Assembly: GCF_036186745.1 (NCBI RefSeq)
Contig: NZ_CP108086.1
Coordinates: forward strand, 2,790,001-2,854,000
DNA length: 64,000 nt
Direction of reading: 5' to 3'
Source of the DNA: Microbispora hainanensis
Lineage (GTDB): Bacteria > Actinomycetota > Actinomycetes > Streptosporangiales > Streptosporangiaceae
The notes beneath the pieces are model-generated. The model was not told the DNA's origin and did not search any database. It saw only the letters and a program-made list of their open reading frames with translations. Shown here in pieces: positions 10,120-18,971 of the stretch. Every line of letters starts with the position of its first letter. Position 1 is the stretch's first letter. The position numbers were made by a program, and so were the translations under genes.

Positions 10120-12201
10120 GTGCTCGCCAGGGCGCCGAGGCTGGAGGATCCACGCCTCGCGCTCGGCTTCGGCCTGACCGGGGCCGCCTGCCTGCTGATC
10201 CCGCTGCTGACCGGCCTGCTCGCCGGCCATCCCGCGGGCGGCGCGACGGTCGGCGTCGGCGCGTGGCTGGTCGCGGGGCGGGCCATCGTGAACCCCGCGG
10301 GTGTGCGCACGCCGTTTCTGCTCGGCGTCGTGCTGTCGGTCGGCGTGGGGACGTCGCTGGGGATCCTGCTGTCGGGCAGCAGCTGGGCCATGGTGCTGGT
10401 CGCCTCTGCCCTGGCCGGGCTGGGCGGCCTGGTGCGCCCGATCGGCGTCACCCCGGCGCTCACGCTGCTGCTGACCGCCGCCAACCCGCTGCCGCTCGAT
10501 CCGGCGCCGCACACCGGCCTGCAACTGCTCGGCGGCCTGCTGGCGGCAGTCCTGCTCACGCTGCCCTGGCCGTGGCGGCGCACCCGCCCGGTCGTCGCGG
10601 TGCTGGGCGAGGCGGCCGACACCCTGGCCGAGCTGGCCGAGGCCGTGGCCGACCCCGCCGTCGGTCAGGACGAGTGGGACGAGCGCCGCAGGAAGGCCAC
10701 CGCCGCGATCGCCGATGTCCGCATGGCCCGCGCCCGCCGCGTCCAGTGGGAGCGGTCGCGGGCGGCAGAGGAGGTCGCGCTCGCGTTGCGCCGGGTGTTC
10801 CACGAGATCATCGCGTTGCGCGGGCTGTGCGGCACGCTGGCCCGGCGTGCGCCCGGCGCGGCGGACGAGGCGGGGATCTGCGACCTCGTGGCCTCGCTGT
10901 CCGCGACGCTGCGCGCCTATCTGGCCGAGTGCCCGCCCGAGCGCGTGTCGATCGTGGACTTCGGCGACCGGGTCGACCGGCTGCGCGACCGGGCCGCGGG
11001 CGGCAGGCGCGAGATGGTCGTGCTCGTCCTCCTCCGGCAGATCGCGCACAGCGCCGGGCGGATCCGGGAGGCGCTCGACGGCTCCCTTGAGGCGGCCCGC
11101 CGCCTGTGCACACCCGGCCTCGATCTGACCACGCTGGCGGTCTCCCCGTCGCTCGCCTTCGACGACCCGCGCGTGCGGCACGCCCTGCGGGTCGTGCTCG
11201 GCACCGCCTTCGCCTCGATCGTCATCGTGCTGTTCAAGCCCGCCTATCCGCACTGGCTGGTGATCGCGGTGCTGGTCACCATCCAGCCGACGTACGGCGA
11301 GACGCGGGCGAAGGTGTGGGCGCGGGTGGGCGGCAGCACGGCCGGGGGCCTGATCTCGGCCGGCATCCTCCACCTCATGCCGGGTCACTGGACGCTCGTC
11401 GCGTTGATCGGGGTGTCGGCCGCGCTGGCGTTCGGCCTGGCCCCGACCCACCAGGCCTACTGGGCGACGTTCATGACGATGTGCGTGCTGCTGCTGCTCG
11501 ACTTCCAGAGGCCGCAGACCGCGGGGATCGCCGAGTCGCGGGTCGTGCTGACCATCCTCGGCGGTGTCATCGCCATCGCGTGCGCGCGGCTGCTGTGGCC
11601 GCGAGGGGAGACGGACCGGCTGGCCGAGCGGGTCGGCCGGATGCTCGACTCGCACGCGGCGGCCGCCCGGACGCTGGCGCAGATGGCCCGGGGGAAGGCG
11701 GGCGTCGAGCGGGCCGACGAGCGGATCAGGAAGGCCGCGGTGGACGCCGACATGGTCACGGCGGCGCTCGGCTACATCGCCAAGGAGCCCGGCGGCACGG
11801 CCCCCGACGCGGTCGAGGAGGTCGTGGAGGCCGCCCAGCGGGTGCGTGACGACCTGCTGACGCTGATCTCGGTGCTCCGCGACGAACCCACCGGGGCCGG
11901 GCCGGTGCCCGACGTCCTGGACGCCGTGGCCGTCCACCTGCGGGGCGCCGCGCAGGCCGTGTGGGGGCGGGAGCCGTACGAACCGGCGGGGGAGGTGAGC
12001 CGGGGGCTCGCGGACGACGCCGTGTGGGTCGGCGCCCAGGCCGAGCGCCGGCTCACCGAACTGGAGGCGGACGACGCCGAGCCCGGCTCCGGGCGGGCGC
12101 TGCTGCGCACCGCCGCCGTCGACCAGGCCCTGCGCTCACTCGGTGCCGACGCCGTACGGCTGTGCGCGGTGGCATCAGGCGCGTTCGCGACCAGGTCCTG
12201 A
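10120..12201 (+). CDS. FUSC-family inner-membrane transporter (aromatic acid exporter-like)
   Basis: A 693-residue protein with two hydrophobic halves. Residues about 20-160 hold the first set of helices. A long charged cytoplasmic section follows, and residues about 360-500 hold a second set containing PAYPHWLVIAVLVTIQPTYGETRAKVWARVGGSTAGG, the FUSC core that ends in LLWPRGE. The family includes aromatic carboxylic acid exporters and plant malate channels; the substrate here is unknown. GTG 10120 was preferred because AGGA lies 6 nt upstream; a TTG at 10069 is the alternative. Its stop lies only 4 bases from the convergent serB stop. Confidence 0.85.
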   Translation: MLARAPRLEDPRLALGFGLTGAACLLIPLLTGLLAGHPAGGATVGVGAWLVAGRAIVNPAGVRTPFLLGVVLSVGVGTSLGILLSGSSWAMVLVASALAGLGGLVRPIGVTPALTLLLTAANPLPLDPAPHTGLQLLGGLLAAVLLTLPWPWRRTRPVVAVLGEAADTLAELAEAVADPAVGQDEWDERRRKATAAIADVRMARARRVQWERSRAAEEVALALRRVFHEIIALRGLCGTLARRAPGAADEAGICDLVASLSATLRAYLAECPPERVSIVDFGDRVDRLRDRAAGGRREMVVLVLLRQIAHSAGRIREALDGSLEAARRLCTPGLDLTTLAVSPSLAFDDPRVRHALRVVLGTAFASIVIVLFKPAYPHWLVIAVLVTIQPTYGETRAKVWARVGGSTAGGLISAGILHLMPGHWTLVALIGVSAALAFGLAPTHQAYWATFMTMCVLLLLDFQRPQTAGIAESRVVLTILGGVIAIACARLLWPRGETDRLAERVGRMLDSHAAAARTLAQMARGKAGVERADERIRKAAVDADMVTAALGYIAKEPGGTAPDAVEEVVEAAQRVRDDLLTLISVLRDEPTGAGPVPDVLDAVAVHLRGAAQAVWGREPYEPAGEVSRGLADDAVWVGAQAERRLTELEADDAEPGSGRALLRTAAVDQALRSLGADAVRLCAVASGAFATRS

Positions 12202-12209
12202 AATTTCAG
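12198..12209. other. 12-bp palindrome joining two convergent stop codons
   Basis: CTGAAATTTCAG carries the TGA of the FUSC gene (12199-12201) on one strand and that of serB (12206-12208) on the other. It is too short to be a good terminator, so the two transcripts probably overlap. Confidence 0.6.
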
Positions 12210-13429
12210 TTCATGGTGGGCGGCATGCCGTCCTCGGCGTCGGCCGCCTCGACCTCCTCGCGGGAGATGCCGAGCAGATAGAGGATCGAGTCGAGATAGG
12301 GCACGTTGACCGCGGTGTCGGCGGCCTGCCGCACGATGGGCTTGGCGTTGAAGGCGATGCCGAGCCCGGCGGCGGCGAACATGTCGAGGTCGTTCGCGCC
12401 GTCGCCGATCGCGACGGTCTGGCTGAGCGGGATGCCCGCCTCGGCGGCGAAGCGCTCCAGCGCGCGGGCCTTGCCCGGCCGGTCGACGATCTCGCCGACG
12501 ACCCGCCCGGTGAGCCGGCCGTTCACGACCTCAAGGGTGTTGGCGGCCGAATAGTCGATGCCGAGATCGGCCACGAGGGAGTCGGTGATCTGGGTGAAGC
12601 CGCCGCTCACGATCGCAAAGCGATAGTCGAGCCGCTTGAGGGTCCGCACCAGCGTGCGCGCGCCGGGGGTGAGGACGACCTCCTTGGCGACCTTCTCGAA
12701 GACCTCCTCCGACAGCCCTTCGAGCAGCGCGACCCGCCTGACCAGCGACTCGGCGAAGTCGAGCTCGCCGCGCATGGCGTCGTCGGTGACCCGGGCGACC
12801 TCGTCCAGGCACCCGGCGTGCCGGGCCAGCAGCTCGATGACCTCGTTCTGGATCAGCGTCGAGTCGACGTCCATCACGATGAGGCGCTTGGCGCGGCGGT
12901 GCAGGCCGCTGCGCTGCACGGCCACGTCCACCTGCTGGGCCGCCGCCTCCGCGGCCAGCTCCGCCCGCAGCGACTCGGGATCGGCGCCGGACACGGCGAG
13001 CTCGATGCACGTCACCGGATAGCTCGACAGCCGTTCGATCCTGTCGATGTTGGCTCCGCTCGCCGCGATCCGGCCGGCGATCCCGGCCATGGCGGCGGGC
13101 AGCAGCGGCGCGCCGAGGACGGTGACGTGCAGCCGCCCGCGTCGCCGCTTCTCCTTGGAGTGCGTGCCGGTCGCGATCTCCAGGTCCATGTCGAGGTCGG
13201 CGGCGACCTGCTCGACGGCCGTCCACAGGCCGCCGATCGTGCCTCCGGTGCCGGTGGGCGGACCCCCGGCGTACGCGACGAGGACGCCCAGGGTGAGGCG
13301 GCCTCGGATGACGACCTGCTCCACGTCGGCCACGACGACCGGGAACCCGGACAGTACGGAGAACAGCCGCGAGGTGACGCCCGGGCGATCCGGACCGGTC
13401 AGCGTGATCAGGAGCGTGCGCTGGTTCAC
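12206..13429 (-). CDS. serB: Phosphoserine phosphatase with N-terminal ACT regulatory region
   Basis: A 407-residue enzyme making the last step of serine synthesis, phosphoserine to serine. An ACT domain (LLITLTGPDRPGVTSRLFSVL, residues 5-80) and a second ACT-like region (95-165) precede the HAD domain. HAD motif I, MDVDSTLIQNEVIE, lies near 186; a GGFTQ motif comes later; motif IV, GDGANDLDMFAAAG, lies near 341. The actinobacterial long form (about 400 residues) matches. GTG 13429 has TAACCT 8 nt upstream and no ribosome site, so it is probably leaderless. Confidence 0.93.
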   Translation of the reverse strand: MNQRTLLITLTGPDRPGVTSRLFSVLSGFPVVVADVEQVVIRGRLTLGVLVAYAGGPPTGTGGTIGGLWTAVEQVAADLDMDLEIATGTHSKEKRRRGRLHVTVLGAPLLPAAMAGIAGRIAASGANIDRIERLSSYPVTCIELAVSGADPESLRAELAAEAAAQQVDVAVQRSGLHRRAKRLIVMDVDSTLIQNEVIELLARHAGCLDEVARVTDDAMRGELDFAESLVRRVALLEGLSEEVFEKVAKEVVLTPGARTLVRTLKRLDYRFAIVSGGFTQITDSLVADLGIDYSAANTLEVVNGRLTGRVVGEIVDRPGKARALERFAAEAGIPLSQTVAIGDGANDLDMFAAAGLGIAFNAKPIVRQAADTAVNVPYLDSILYLLGISREEVEAADAEDGMPPTMN

Positions 13430-13437
13430 GTTGTTTG

Positions 13438-13443
13438 AGGTTA
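13438..13443 (-). promoter_or_regulatory. -10 box of leaderless serB
   Basis: On the minus strand TAACCT ends 8 nt before the GTG start at 13429. Confidence 0.5.
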
Positions 13444-13618
13444 CTGCGCCGCTTGTCGTGTGCGCGCACGAGGTTCACGATGCGGACGCCTTCATGCCCC
13501 CGCTCTGAGGCTCCGTTGTCATTTCCGCATGTCGTCATGGTGGTGGGCCGTGGAAGGGGCCGGGAGAGACGGGACGCCTCACCGCGGCCGGCACCCCCCG
13601 AGGAAGGACGCGACACGC

Positions 13619-14353
13619 ATGACGATCTCGCTGCAGCCCCAGCATTCCCTTGATTCCGGCCGTTACACCGTCGGGCTCGCCGAGAGCGCCGCGGATCTGC
13701 GTGCCGCCCAGCGCCTGCGTTACGAGGTTTTCGCCGGGGAGATGGGCGCCCGGCTCGACTCCCCGCTGAACGGGCTCGACGTCGAACCGCTCGACGCCTA
13801 CTGCGACCATCTCCTCGTCCGCGAGGGTGACACGGTGGTCGGCACCTACCGCCTGCTGCCGCCCCGCCGCTCCGACCGGCTCTACTCCGACGCGGAGTTC
13901 GACCTCCGGGCGCTGGAGGGCCTGCGCGGCGACCTGGTCGAGGCCGGGCGCACCTGCGTGCACCCCGGCCACCGCGGCGGCGCGGTCGTCGCGCTGATGT
14001 GGGCCGGGATCGCGCGCTACATGGCCGACCGCGGGCACGCCTGGCTGGCGGGCTGCTGCTCGGTGCCCCTGGACGACGGCGGCGTGGTCGCCGCCGGTGT
14101 CGTCGACCGGGTCGCGCTGGGGCCGCAGGAGTATCGCGTCACGCCGCGCACGCCCTGGCGCGGCGACGGGGTCCCCCGCCCCGGCCGGTTCGCGGTGCCG
14201 CCGCTGCTACGCGGATATCTGCGGCTCGGGGCGTGGATCTGCGGCGCGCCCGCCCATGATCCCGACTTCGGCACCGCGGACTTCTTCGTGCTGCTGCGCG
14301 TGGCCGACGCCGACCCCCGCTATCTGCGGCACTTCCTCGGGCGGTCGCGATGA
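13619..14353 (+). CDS. GNAT-fold N-acyltransferase, OlsB-like (hemolysin-type)
   Basis: A 244-residue protein. The region LRAAQRLRYEVFAGEMGA is the entry signature of the OlsB/hemolysin GNAT group, and VGTYRLLPP and EAGRTCVHPGHRGG follow the acyl-binding core. OlsB adds a 3-hydroxy fatty acid from ACP to ornithine, giving lyso-ornithine lipid. ATG 13619 has AGGAAGGA about 10 nt upstream. Its stop overlaps the next gene (ATGA at 14350), which encodes an acyltransferase. The pairing is what an OlsB-OlsA ornithine-lipid operon looks like. The substrate is inferred from this context only; other GNAT acyl transfers are possible. Confidence 0.75.
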   Translation: MTISLQPQHSLDSGRYTVGLAESAADLRAAQRLRYEVFAGEMGARLDSPLNGLDVEPLDAYCDHLLVREGDTVVGTYRLLPPRRSDRLYSDAEFDLRALEGLRGDLVEAGRTCVHPGHRGGAVVALMWAGIARYMADRGHAWLAGCCSVPLDDGGVVAAGVVDRVALGPQEYRVTPRTPWRGDGVPRPGRFAVPPLLRGYLRLGAWICGAPAHDPDFGTADFFVLLRVADADPRYLRHFLGRSR

Positions 14354-15279
14354 GCGCCGTCACCCACCTGCCCGCGGCCTCCTCCGCCTGGCTGCCCGCC
14401 TCCCCCTGCGCGCCGGACCTCTGCGTGCGGGCACAGGCCCGTACGGCGGGCCCCCTGCGGCGGGCCGCCCGCCTGCTGGGCGTGGTCGTGGTGCTGCTCG
14501 CCGGTCTGCCGATCGCGCTCGCCCTCGGCCGTACGGCGTGGCGAGAGGCGGTCACGACGCGCTGGTCACGGCTGCTGCTGCGGGCACTCGGCGTGAGGAT
14601 CGTGACGCGTCGCGGGTTCTCCTGCATCGGGGGCTCGGCGCGGGCGCGGGCCGTGCCGGAGGAGGACGGGCCCGCCCTGCTCGTCGGCAACCACGTCTCG
14701 TGGCTCGACCCCCTGGTGATCACGGCGACCTTCGCCTGCCGCCCGCTGGCCAAGGCCGAGGTGGGCAGGTGGCCCGTCGTACGCACGCTGGCCGCCGGGG
14801 GCGGCGCCCTGTTCATCGACAGGGACCGGCCGTCCGCCCTGCCGGAGGTAGTCGCGGACATGACCGCCGCGCTGCGGCGCGGTGAGAGCGTGGCCGCGTT
14901 CCCCGAGGGCACGACGTGGTGCGGACGCGAGATGGGCCGGTTCCGGCCCGCGGTGTTCCAGGCGGCGATCGACGCCGGGGTGCCCGTGCGGCCGGTGGCG
15001 CTGCGGTTCCTCGAGCTTCCCGAGGGCGCCGGAACAGGCGTGTCCACCCGGCCGTCGTACGTCGGGGACGACACGCTGCTCGCGTCCGTCCTGCGGATCG
15101 TCGCCGCCCGGGACCTCGTCGCGGAGGTGACGGTCTTCCCCGCCGTACGGCTGGACCGCCCGCCCGTGTACGGCAGCCGGGCCCACCGGAGACAGGCGCG
15201 GGCGGAGCTCGCGCGGATCGCCGAGGCCCAGGTCAGGACGGGACTGGTGGAGCCCGGGGAGCGGGCCGCGGCGGCCTGA
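14350..15279 (+). CDS. 1-acylglycerol-3-phosphate-type acyltransferase (PlsC family), OlsA-like
   Basis: A 309-residue membrane acyltransferase. One or two hydrophobic helices lie near residues 38-62, then block I NHVSWLD near 115 (the H-x4-D pair) and block III FPEGTTW near 184. RPAVFQAAIDAGVPVRPVALRF follows as the fourth block. The 4-bp overlap with the OlsB-like gene makes co-translation likely, and a role as the second acyltransferase of ornithine-lipid synthesis is the best guess. A general phosphatidic-acid role cannot be excluded; a second PlsC-type protein is encoded at 53605. Confidence 0.8.
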   Translation: MSAVTHLPAASSAWLPASPCAPDLCVRAQARTAGPLRRAARLLGVVVVLLAGLPIALALGRTAWREAVTTRWSRLLLRALGVRIVTRRGFSCIGGSARARAVPEEDGPALLVGNHVSWLDPLVITATFACRPLAKAEVGRWPVVRTLAAGGGALFIDRDRPSALPEVVADMTAALRRGESVAAFPEGTTWCGREMGRFRPAVFQAAIDAGVPVRPVALRFLELPEGAGTGVSTRPSYVGDDTLLASVLRIVAARDLVAEVTVFPAVRLDRPPVYGSRAHRRQARAELARIAEAQVRTGLVEPGERAAAA

Positions 15280-15359
15280 CAAACCGCCGGACAAGCCGCC
15301 GGACGATCGGCGGCGCCTGCCCGGAGACCCCGGGCGGGCGCCGTGGAGGATGGACGGGG

Positions 15360-15917
15360 TCAGCGGGTGATCGTGCTCTTCGACTTCACCCAGCCGATGC
15401 TGTCGCCGAACTCCGAGAGCAGCCGCCTGGGGTCGGTGTTCGTCGAGGTGTCGACGACCGCGCCGCCGAAGTAGCCGTAGAGTTTGCCGCGGGCGGACCC
15501 GCTCACCTGGGCCTTCGCATAGAACGTGTAGCTCTTGCCCTTCTTGAGACCGGGGAGCACGCACAGCGAGCGGGTCCGCTCCCGCGTGCAGTGCTCGTGA
15601 TAGCGGGAGCCGTGCGGCACGTAGATCCGGGTCTTGGTGACGTTCTTGGGGAACTTGACCGCGAGGAAGATCTCGTCGGTCTTGGTCTTGAGCCTGTTGA
15701 CGAGCTTGACCGTGAACGTCACCACGTGCCCGGCGCGGGCGCGGTAGGGGAAACTGACCTGGATGCGGACGGGCGCCGAGGCCGCCGTTGACGAGGAGGC
15801 GGACGATGCGGACGCGGCCGACGACGCGGCGGAGGCGGGCGCGCCGGACGCGACCAGTGCGCCCGCGGCCAGCGGCACGGCCAGCAGCGCGGTCGGCTTG
15901 CCGATGAGGGTACGCAT
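15360..15917 (-). CDS. Secreted protein of unknown function
   Basis: A 185-residue protein with a clear signal sequence (MRTLIGKPTALLAVPLAAGA, Ala-x-Ala cleavage near residue 30). An Ala/Ser-rich spacer and about 130 residues of likely beta-sandwich follow (VRIQVSFPYRARAGHVVTFT). Two cysteines (CTRERTRSLC) may form a disulfide. The segment about vector-like tail FGDSIGWVKSKSTITR ends the protein. It resembles extracellular beta-domains of the DUF11/CARDB kind in rhythm, without a sure match. It lies convergent to the acyltransferase operon and upstream of nothing obvious on its own strand. Confidence 0.65.
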   Translation of the reverse strand: MRTLIGKPTALLAVPLAAGALVASGAPASAASSAASASSASSSTAASAPVRIQVSFPYRARAGHVVTFTVKLVNRLKTKTDEIFLAVKFPKNVTKTRIYVPHGSRYHEHCTRERTRSLCVLPGLKKGKSYTFYAKAQVSGSARGKLYGYFGGAVVDTSTNTDPRRLLSEFGDSIGWVKSKSTITR

Positions 15918-15973
15918 GCGGGCCAGCCTTGACGATCGAGGTCACGGTTCGATCACGCGTCAGGAATCACGTG

Positions 15974-17014
15974 TCAGAGGATGAGATGGCTGTCGCCGAA
16001 CTCGTGCCAGAGGTAGCCCTCCTCCAGCGCCGCCTCGTACGAGCGGGCCAGCACGCCCGTCCCGGTGATCGCCGACAGCATCATCAGGTGGGTTGACCGG
16101 GGCTCGTGCAGGCCCGTGACCAGGCCGTCCACCGCGCGTACGCCTCCCTCGGGCGTGACGACGCGCGAGGTCCAGCCCGACGCCGCCCGCACCGTGTCCG
16201 GGGCGTCGCGGGCGGCGGTCTCCAGCGCCCGCACGACGGTCGTGCCGACGGCGATCACCCGGCCCCCGTGCTCATGGGTGATGTTCACCAGCCGTGCCGT
16301 CCGCTCGGAGACGGCGAACCACTCGGGATAGGGCGGTTCGTCCTTCTCCGGAGACGCGACCCCGGTGTGCAGCGTGATCGGCGCGACCCCGATTCCCCGG
16401 CTGACCAGGGCGGTGACGAGCTCCGGGGTGAACGGCCGGCCGGCGCTCGGCATCTCCGCGCTGCCCGGCTCGACCCCGAAGACCGTCTGATATTCGGCGA
16501 GCGGCCAGTCGCGCCTCACGTAGCCGTAGCGGATGGGCACGCCGTGCCTGGCGAGGTAGGAGAGCACGTCGCGGTCGAGGCGGGCCCGCCACAGGCGCGG
16601 CGTCTCCGGCGCCAGCAGGCGCAGCGTGGCCCCTCCCGGCAGTGGCAGCCACTCACCGGGCGCGGCGCCCGAGTAGGGCTCCGTCGCCGTCCCCGTACGG
16701 CGGCGCAGCTCGACCAGCCACTCGCCGGACGCGAGACGGCCGGAGAAGTGGACGGCCAGCCGGTCGAGCCGCACCGCCGCGGGCAGGGTGGCGGAGTCGT
16801 TGACCACCAGCAGGTCGCCGGGGGACAGCAGCGACGGCAGGTCGGCGAATACGTGATGGGTGATCTCGCCGGTGTCGCGGCGCGACACCAGCAGCCTGAC
16901 CTCGTCGCGGCGCAGCCCGCGCGCCTCCGGCGGTTCGTGCGCCTCCAGCGCCGCCCCCAGCGCGAACTCGAACGACTCTCCGTAGGGCCGGATCTCCGGA
17001 TCGGGGGTGGTCAT
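15974..17014 (-). CDS. queA: S-adenosylmethionine:tRNA ribosyltransferase-isomerase-like protein (QueA family)
   Basis: A 346-residue protein with family landmarks: LLVVNDSATLPAAVRL near residue 65-80, YGYVRRDWPLAEYQTVFG, SAEMPSAGRPFTPEL, GVAPITLHTGV, and GGRVIAVGTTVVRALE. QueA transfers and rearranges the ribosyl group of SAM onto 7-aminomethyl-deazaguanine in tRNA, the penultimate step of queuosine. No other queuosine gene is in this window. ATG 17014 was chosen because it overlaps the stop of the SDR gene upstream in an ATGA, giving a two-gene unit. The unusual coupling to an SDR, and the usual scarcity of queuosine in actinomycetes, leave the true substrate open. Confidence 0.8.
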   Translation of the reverse strand: MTTPDPEIRPYGESFEFALGAALEAHEPPEARGLRRDEVRLLVSRRDTGEITHHVFADLPSLLSPGDLLVVNDSATLPAAVRLDRLAVHFSGRLASGEWLVELRRRTGTATEPYSGAAPGEWLPLPGGATLRLLAPETPRLWRARLDRDVLSYLARHGVPIRYGYVRRDWPLAEYQTVFGVEPGSAEMPSAGRPFTPELVTALVSRGIGVAPITLHTGVASPEKDEPPYPEWFAVSERTARLVNITHEHGGRVIAVGTTVVRALETAARDAPDTVRAASGWTSRVVTPEGGVRAVDGLVTGLHEPRSTHLMMLSAITGTGVLARSYEAALEEGYLWHEFGDSHLIL

Positions 17015-17673
17015 TCCAGCGCTCCCCGGGTGAAACGGCCGGGGGCGGGGCGGGAGCCGACGAGGCGCAGCAGCGCGGGCACCACGCTCTCGGGCGGCGG
17101 CGCCGCTCCGGCCTCCTCCGGGCCGACCGCGTCCGTCAGCATGCGGGTGCGCATCTCCCCCGGGTCCACCCACCAGACCGTCACGTCGGGCTCCTCGGCG
17201 GCCAGGACGTTCGACACCTGGTCGAGGGCGGCCTTGGTCGCGCCGTAGCCGCCCCAGCCCTCGTACGCCTCGACGGCGGCGTCGGAGGAGATGTTGAGGA
17301 TCGCGCCCCGCCGCTTGCGCAGCGCCGGCAGGGTCGCCTGGACCAGCGCGAGCGGCGCGATCACGTTCGTCTCGAACAGCGCGCGCAGCGCGTCGAGCGG
17401 ATAGTCGGCGAGCCTGGGCAGCGGGGTGGGGCCGAGCCCGCTCGCGTTGTTGACCAGGAGGTCGAGCTCGGGCACGGAGTCGGCGAGCCTCGCCACGTGC
17501 GCCGGGTCGGCGACGTCTCCGGGAAGGGCCCGGGCGCCGAGGTCGAAAGCGGCCGACATCAGGTCCTCTTCACCGCGCGCGGTGAGCAGGAGCGACCAGC
17601 CGTCGTCGGCGAGCGCCTTGGCGAGCGCGAGCCCCAGCCCTCGCGAGGCTCCGGTGATGAGTGCGTGCTTCAT
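17011..17673 (-). CDS. Short-chain dehydrogenase/reductase
   Basis: A 220-residue classical SDR. The cofactor loop TGASRGLG lies at residues 7-14, NNAS near 80, and the active site has Ser (NISSDAAVEAYEGWG) and Y-G-A-T-K. The Rossmann strand and the absence of an acidic residue after beta 2 hint at NADPH. ATG 17673 has TAGCGT 7 nt upstream and no ribosome site, which suggests a leaderless transcript also covering the queA-like gene. The substrate is not predictable. Confidence 0.85.
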   Translation of the reverse strand: MKHALITGASRGLGLALAKALADDGWSLLLTARGEEDLMSAAFDLGARALPGDVADPAHVARLADSVPELDLLVNNASGLGPTPLPRLADYPLDALRALFETNVIAPLALVQATLPALRKRRGAILNISSDAAVEAYEGWGGYGATKAALDQVSNVLAAEEPDVTVWWVDPGEMRTRMLTDAVGPEEAGAAPPPESVVPALLRLVGSRPAPGRFTRGALE

Positions 17674-17680
17674 GCGCCTC

Positions 17681-17686
17681 ACGCTA
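17681..17686 (-). promoter_or_regulatory. -10 box of the leaderless SDR-queA transcript
   Basis: On the minus strand TAGCGT ends 7 nt before ATG 17673. Confidence 0.5.
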
Positions 17687-17745
17687 GGAATCGGCACGTC
17701 ACGAGCGCATCGGACCGAGGCCCGGCCGTCGCTCGGCAGTTGGGT

Positions 17746-17791
17746 CTAGGTCCTGCGGCCGACGCGGCCCGCCCGTCGCGGGACCTAGTCT
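17746..17791 (+). promoter_or_regulatory. Inverted repeat and -10 box of the two-component operon
   Basis: CTAGGTCC (17746-17753) and GGACCTAG (17781-17788) are perfect inverted arms 27 nt apart, extended by GCG/CGC. The right arm overlaps the -10 box TAGTCT (17786-17791), which ends 7 nt before the GTG start. The layout suits a dimer of a NarL-type regulator, perhaps the one encoded downstream. Confidence 0.5.
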
Positions 17792-17798
17792 GTGTTGC

Positions 17799-18971
17799 GT
17801 GCCCGAGCCCGCCCACTCCGCCGCCGCCTGCGAGCGGGACCGTGACGCCGTGCTGCACGCGGTCAGCTCGGCCGTGCTCGCCGTCACCCGTCACCTGTCG
17901 GTCCGCGAGGTCCTCCAGGTGATCGTGCGGTCCGCGGCGCGGCTGCTCGACGCGAAGTACGCCGCGCTCGGCGTGCCGGACGACGATGGCGCGTTCGCCG
18001 AGTTCGTGGCCGAGGGCATCTCCGACGAGCAGTGGGCGGCCATCGGGCCCACCCCGCGCCAGCACGGCATGCTGGGCGCGATGCTCCGTGAGGGGACGCC
18101 GGTGCGGCTGCCCGACATCCGCAGGGACCCCAGGTTCGAGTGGTGGCCGAAGGCCCACCCCATCCTCAAGGACTTCCTCGGTGTGCCGATCACCGACGGC
18201 GACACCGTGCTCGGGATCATCTTCCTGTCCAACAAGCGGACGCCCGGCGGGTTCGACGAGGCCGACGAGGAGCTGCTGACGCTGTTCGCGGCGCACGCCG
18301 CCATCGCGATCACCAACGCCCGGCTGTACGAGCGGGGGCGCGAGCTCACGGTCATCGAGGAACGCACCCGGATGGCCCGCGAGCTGCACGACGCCGTCAG
18401 CCAGAAGCTGTTCTCGCTGCGGCTGACCGCGCGGGCCGCCGCCGCGCTCGCCCGTACGGACCCCGAGCGGGCGGCCGAGGCGATCGAGCGGGTCGAACGG
18501 ATGGCGGGAGAGGCGCTGACCGAGCTGCGCGCGATGATCGTGGAGCTGCGCCCGGCCGAGCTCGACCGGCACGGGCTGGTGGAGAGCGTGCGCAAGCTGG
18601 CGGCCCTCCTCGACCGCCTGCACCCCATGACGGTCGCGTTCTCGGCCGAGGGCGAGTCGCCGGACGACCGCGACCTGGCGCCCGAGATCGAGGTCGCCGT
18701 GCTCCGGGTCGCCCAGGAGGCGCTGCACAACGCCGTACGGCACGCCAGGGCCGCCCGCATCGACGTACGGCTCTCGCACCGGGAGGCCACGCTGGTGCTG
18801 GAGGTGACCGACGACGGCGTGGGCTTCGACAGCACCGGACCAAACGGGGCGGGAGTGCACGGCCTGGGGCTGCCGTCGATGAGCGACCGGGCCCAGGCCG
18901 TCGGCGGCACGCTGACGGTCTCCTCCGCGCCCGGCCGCGGCACGACCGTACGACTGGAGGTGCCCGCGTGA
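17799..18971 (+). CDS. GAF-domain sensor histidine kinase (HisKA_3, NarL class)
   Basis: A 390-residue soluble kinase with no membrane span. A GAF domain covers about residues 21-165 ([33 protein letters not shown]). The dimerisation box [20 protein letters not shown] has the phospho-acceptor His near 196. A HATPase domain follows ([24 protein letters not shown]). The layout resembles the DevS/DosT family, but with a single GAF domain and no obvious haem ligand that I can assign. The start is GTG 17799, leaderless by its -10 spacing. The response regulator gene overlaps its stop by 4 bases. Confidence 0.9.
   Translation: MPEPAHSAAACERDRDAVLHAVSSAVLAVTRHLSVREVLQVIVRSAARLLDAKYAALGVPDDDGAFAEFVAEGISDEQWAAIGPTPRQHGMLGAMLREGTPVRLPDIRRDPRFEWWPKAHPILKDFLGVPITDGDTVLGIIFLSNKRTPGGFDEADEELLTLFAAHAAIAITNARLYERGRELTVIEERTRMARELHDAVSQKLFSLRLTARAAAALARTDPERAAEAIERVERMAGEALTELRAMIVELRPAELDRHGLVESVRKLAALLDRLHPMTVAFSAEGESPDDRDLAPEIEVAVLRVAQEALHNAVRHARAARIDVRLSHREATLVLEVTDDGVGFDSTGPNGAGVHGLGLPSMSDRAQAVGGTLTVSSAPGRGTTVRLEVPA

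Noticed and set aside
12198..12209. CTGAAATTTCAG as a transcription terminator
   Set aside because: The palindrome has no loop and no T-run. It is explained by two overlapping stop contexts.
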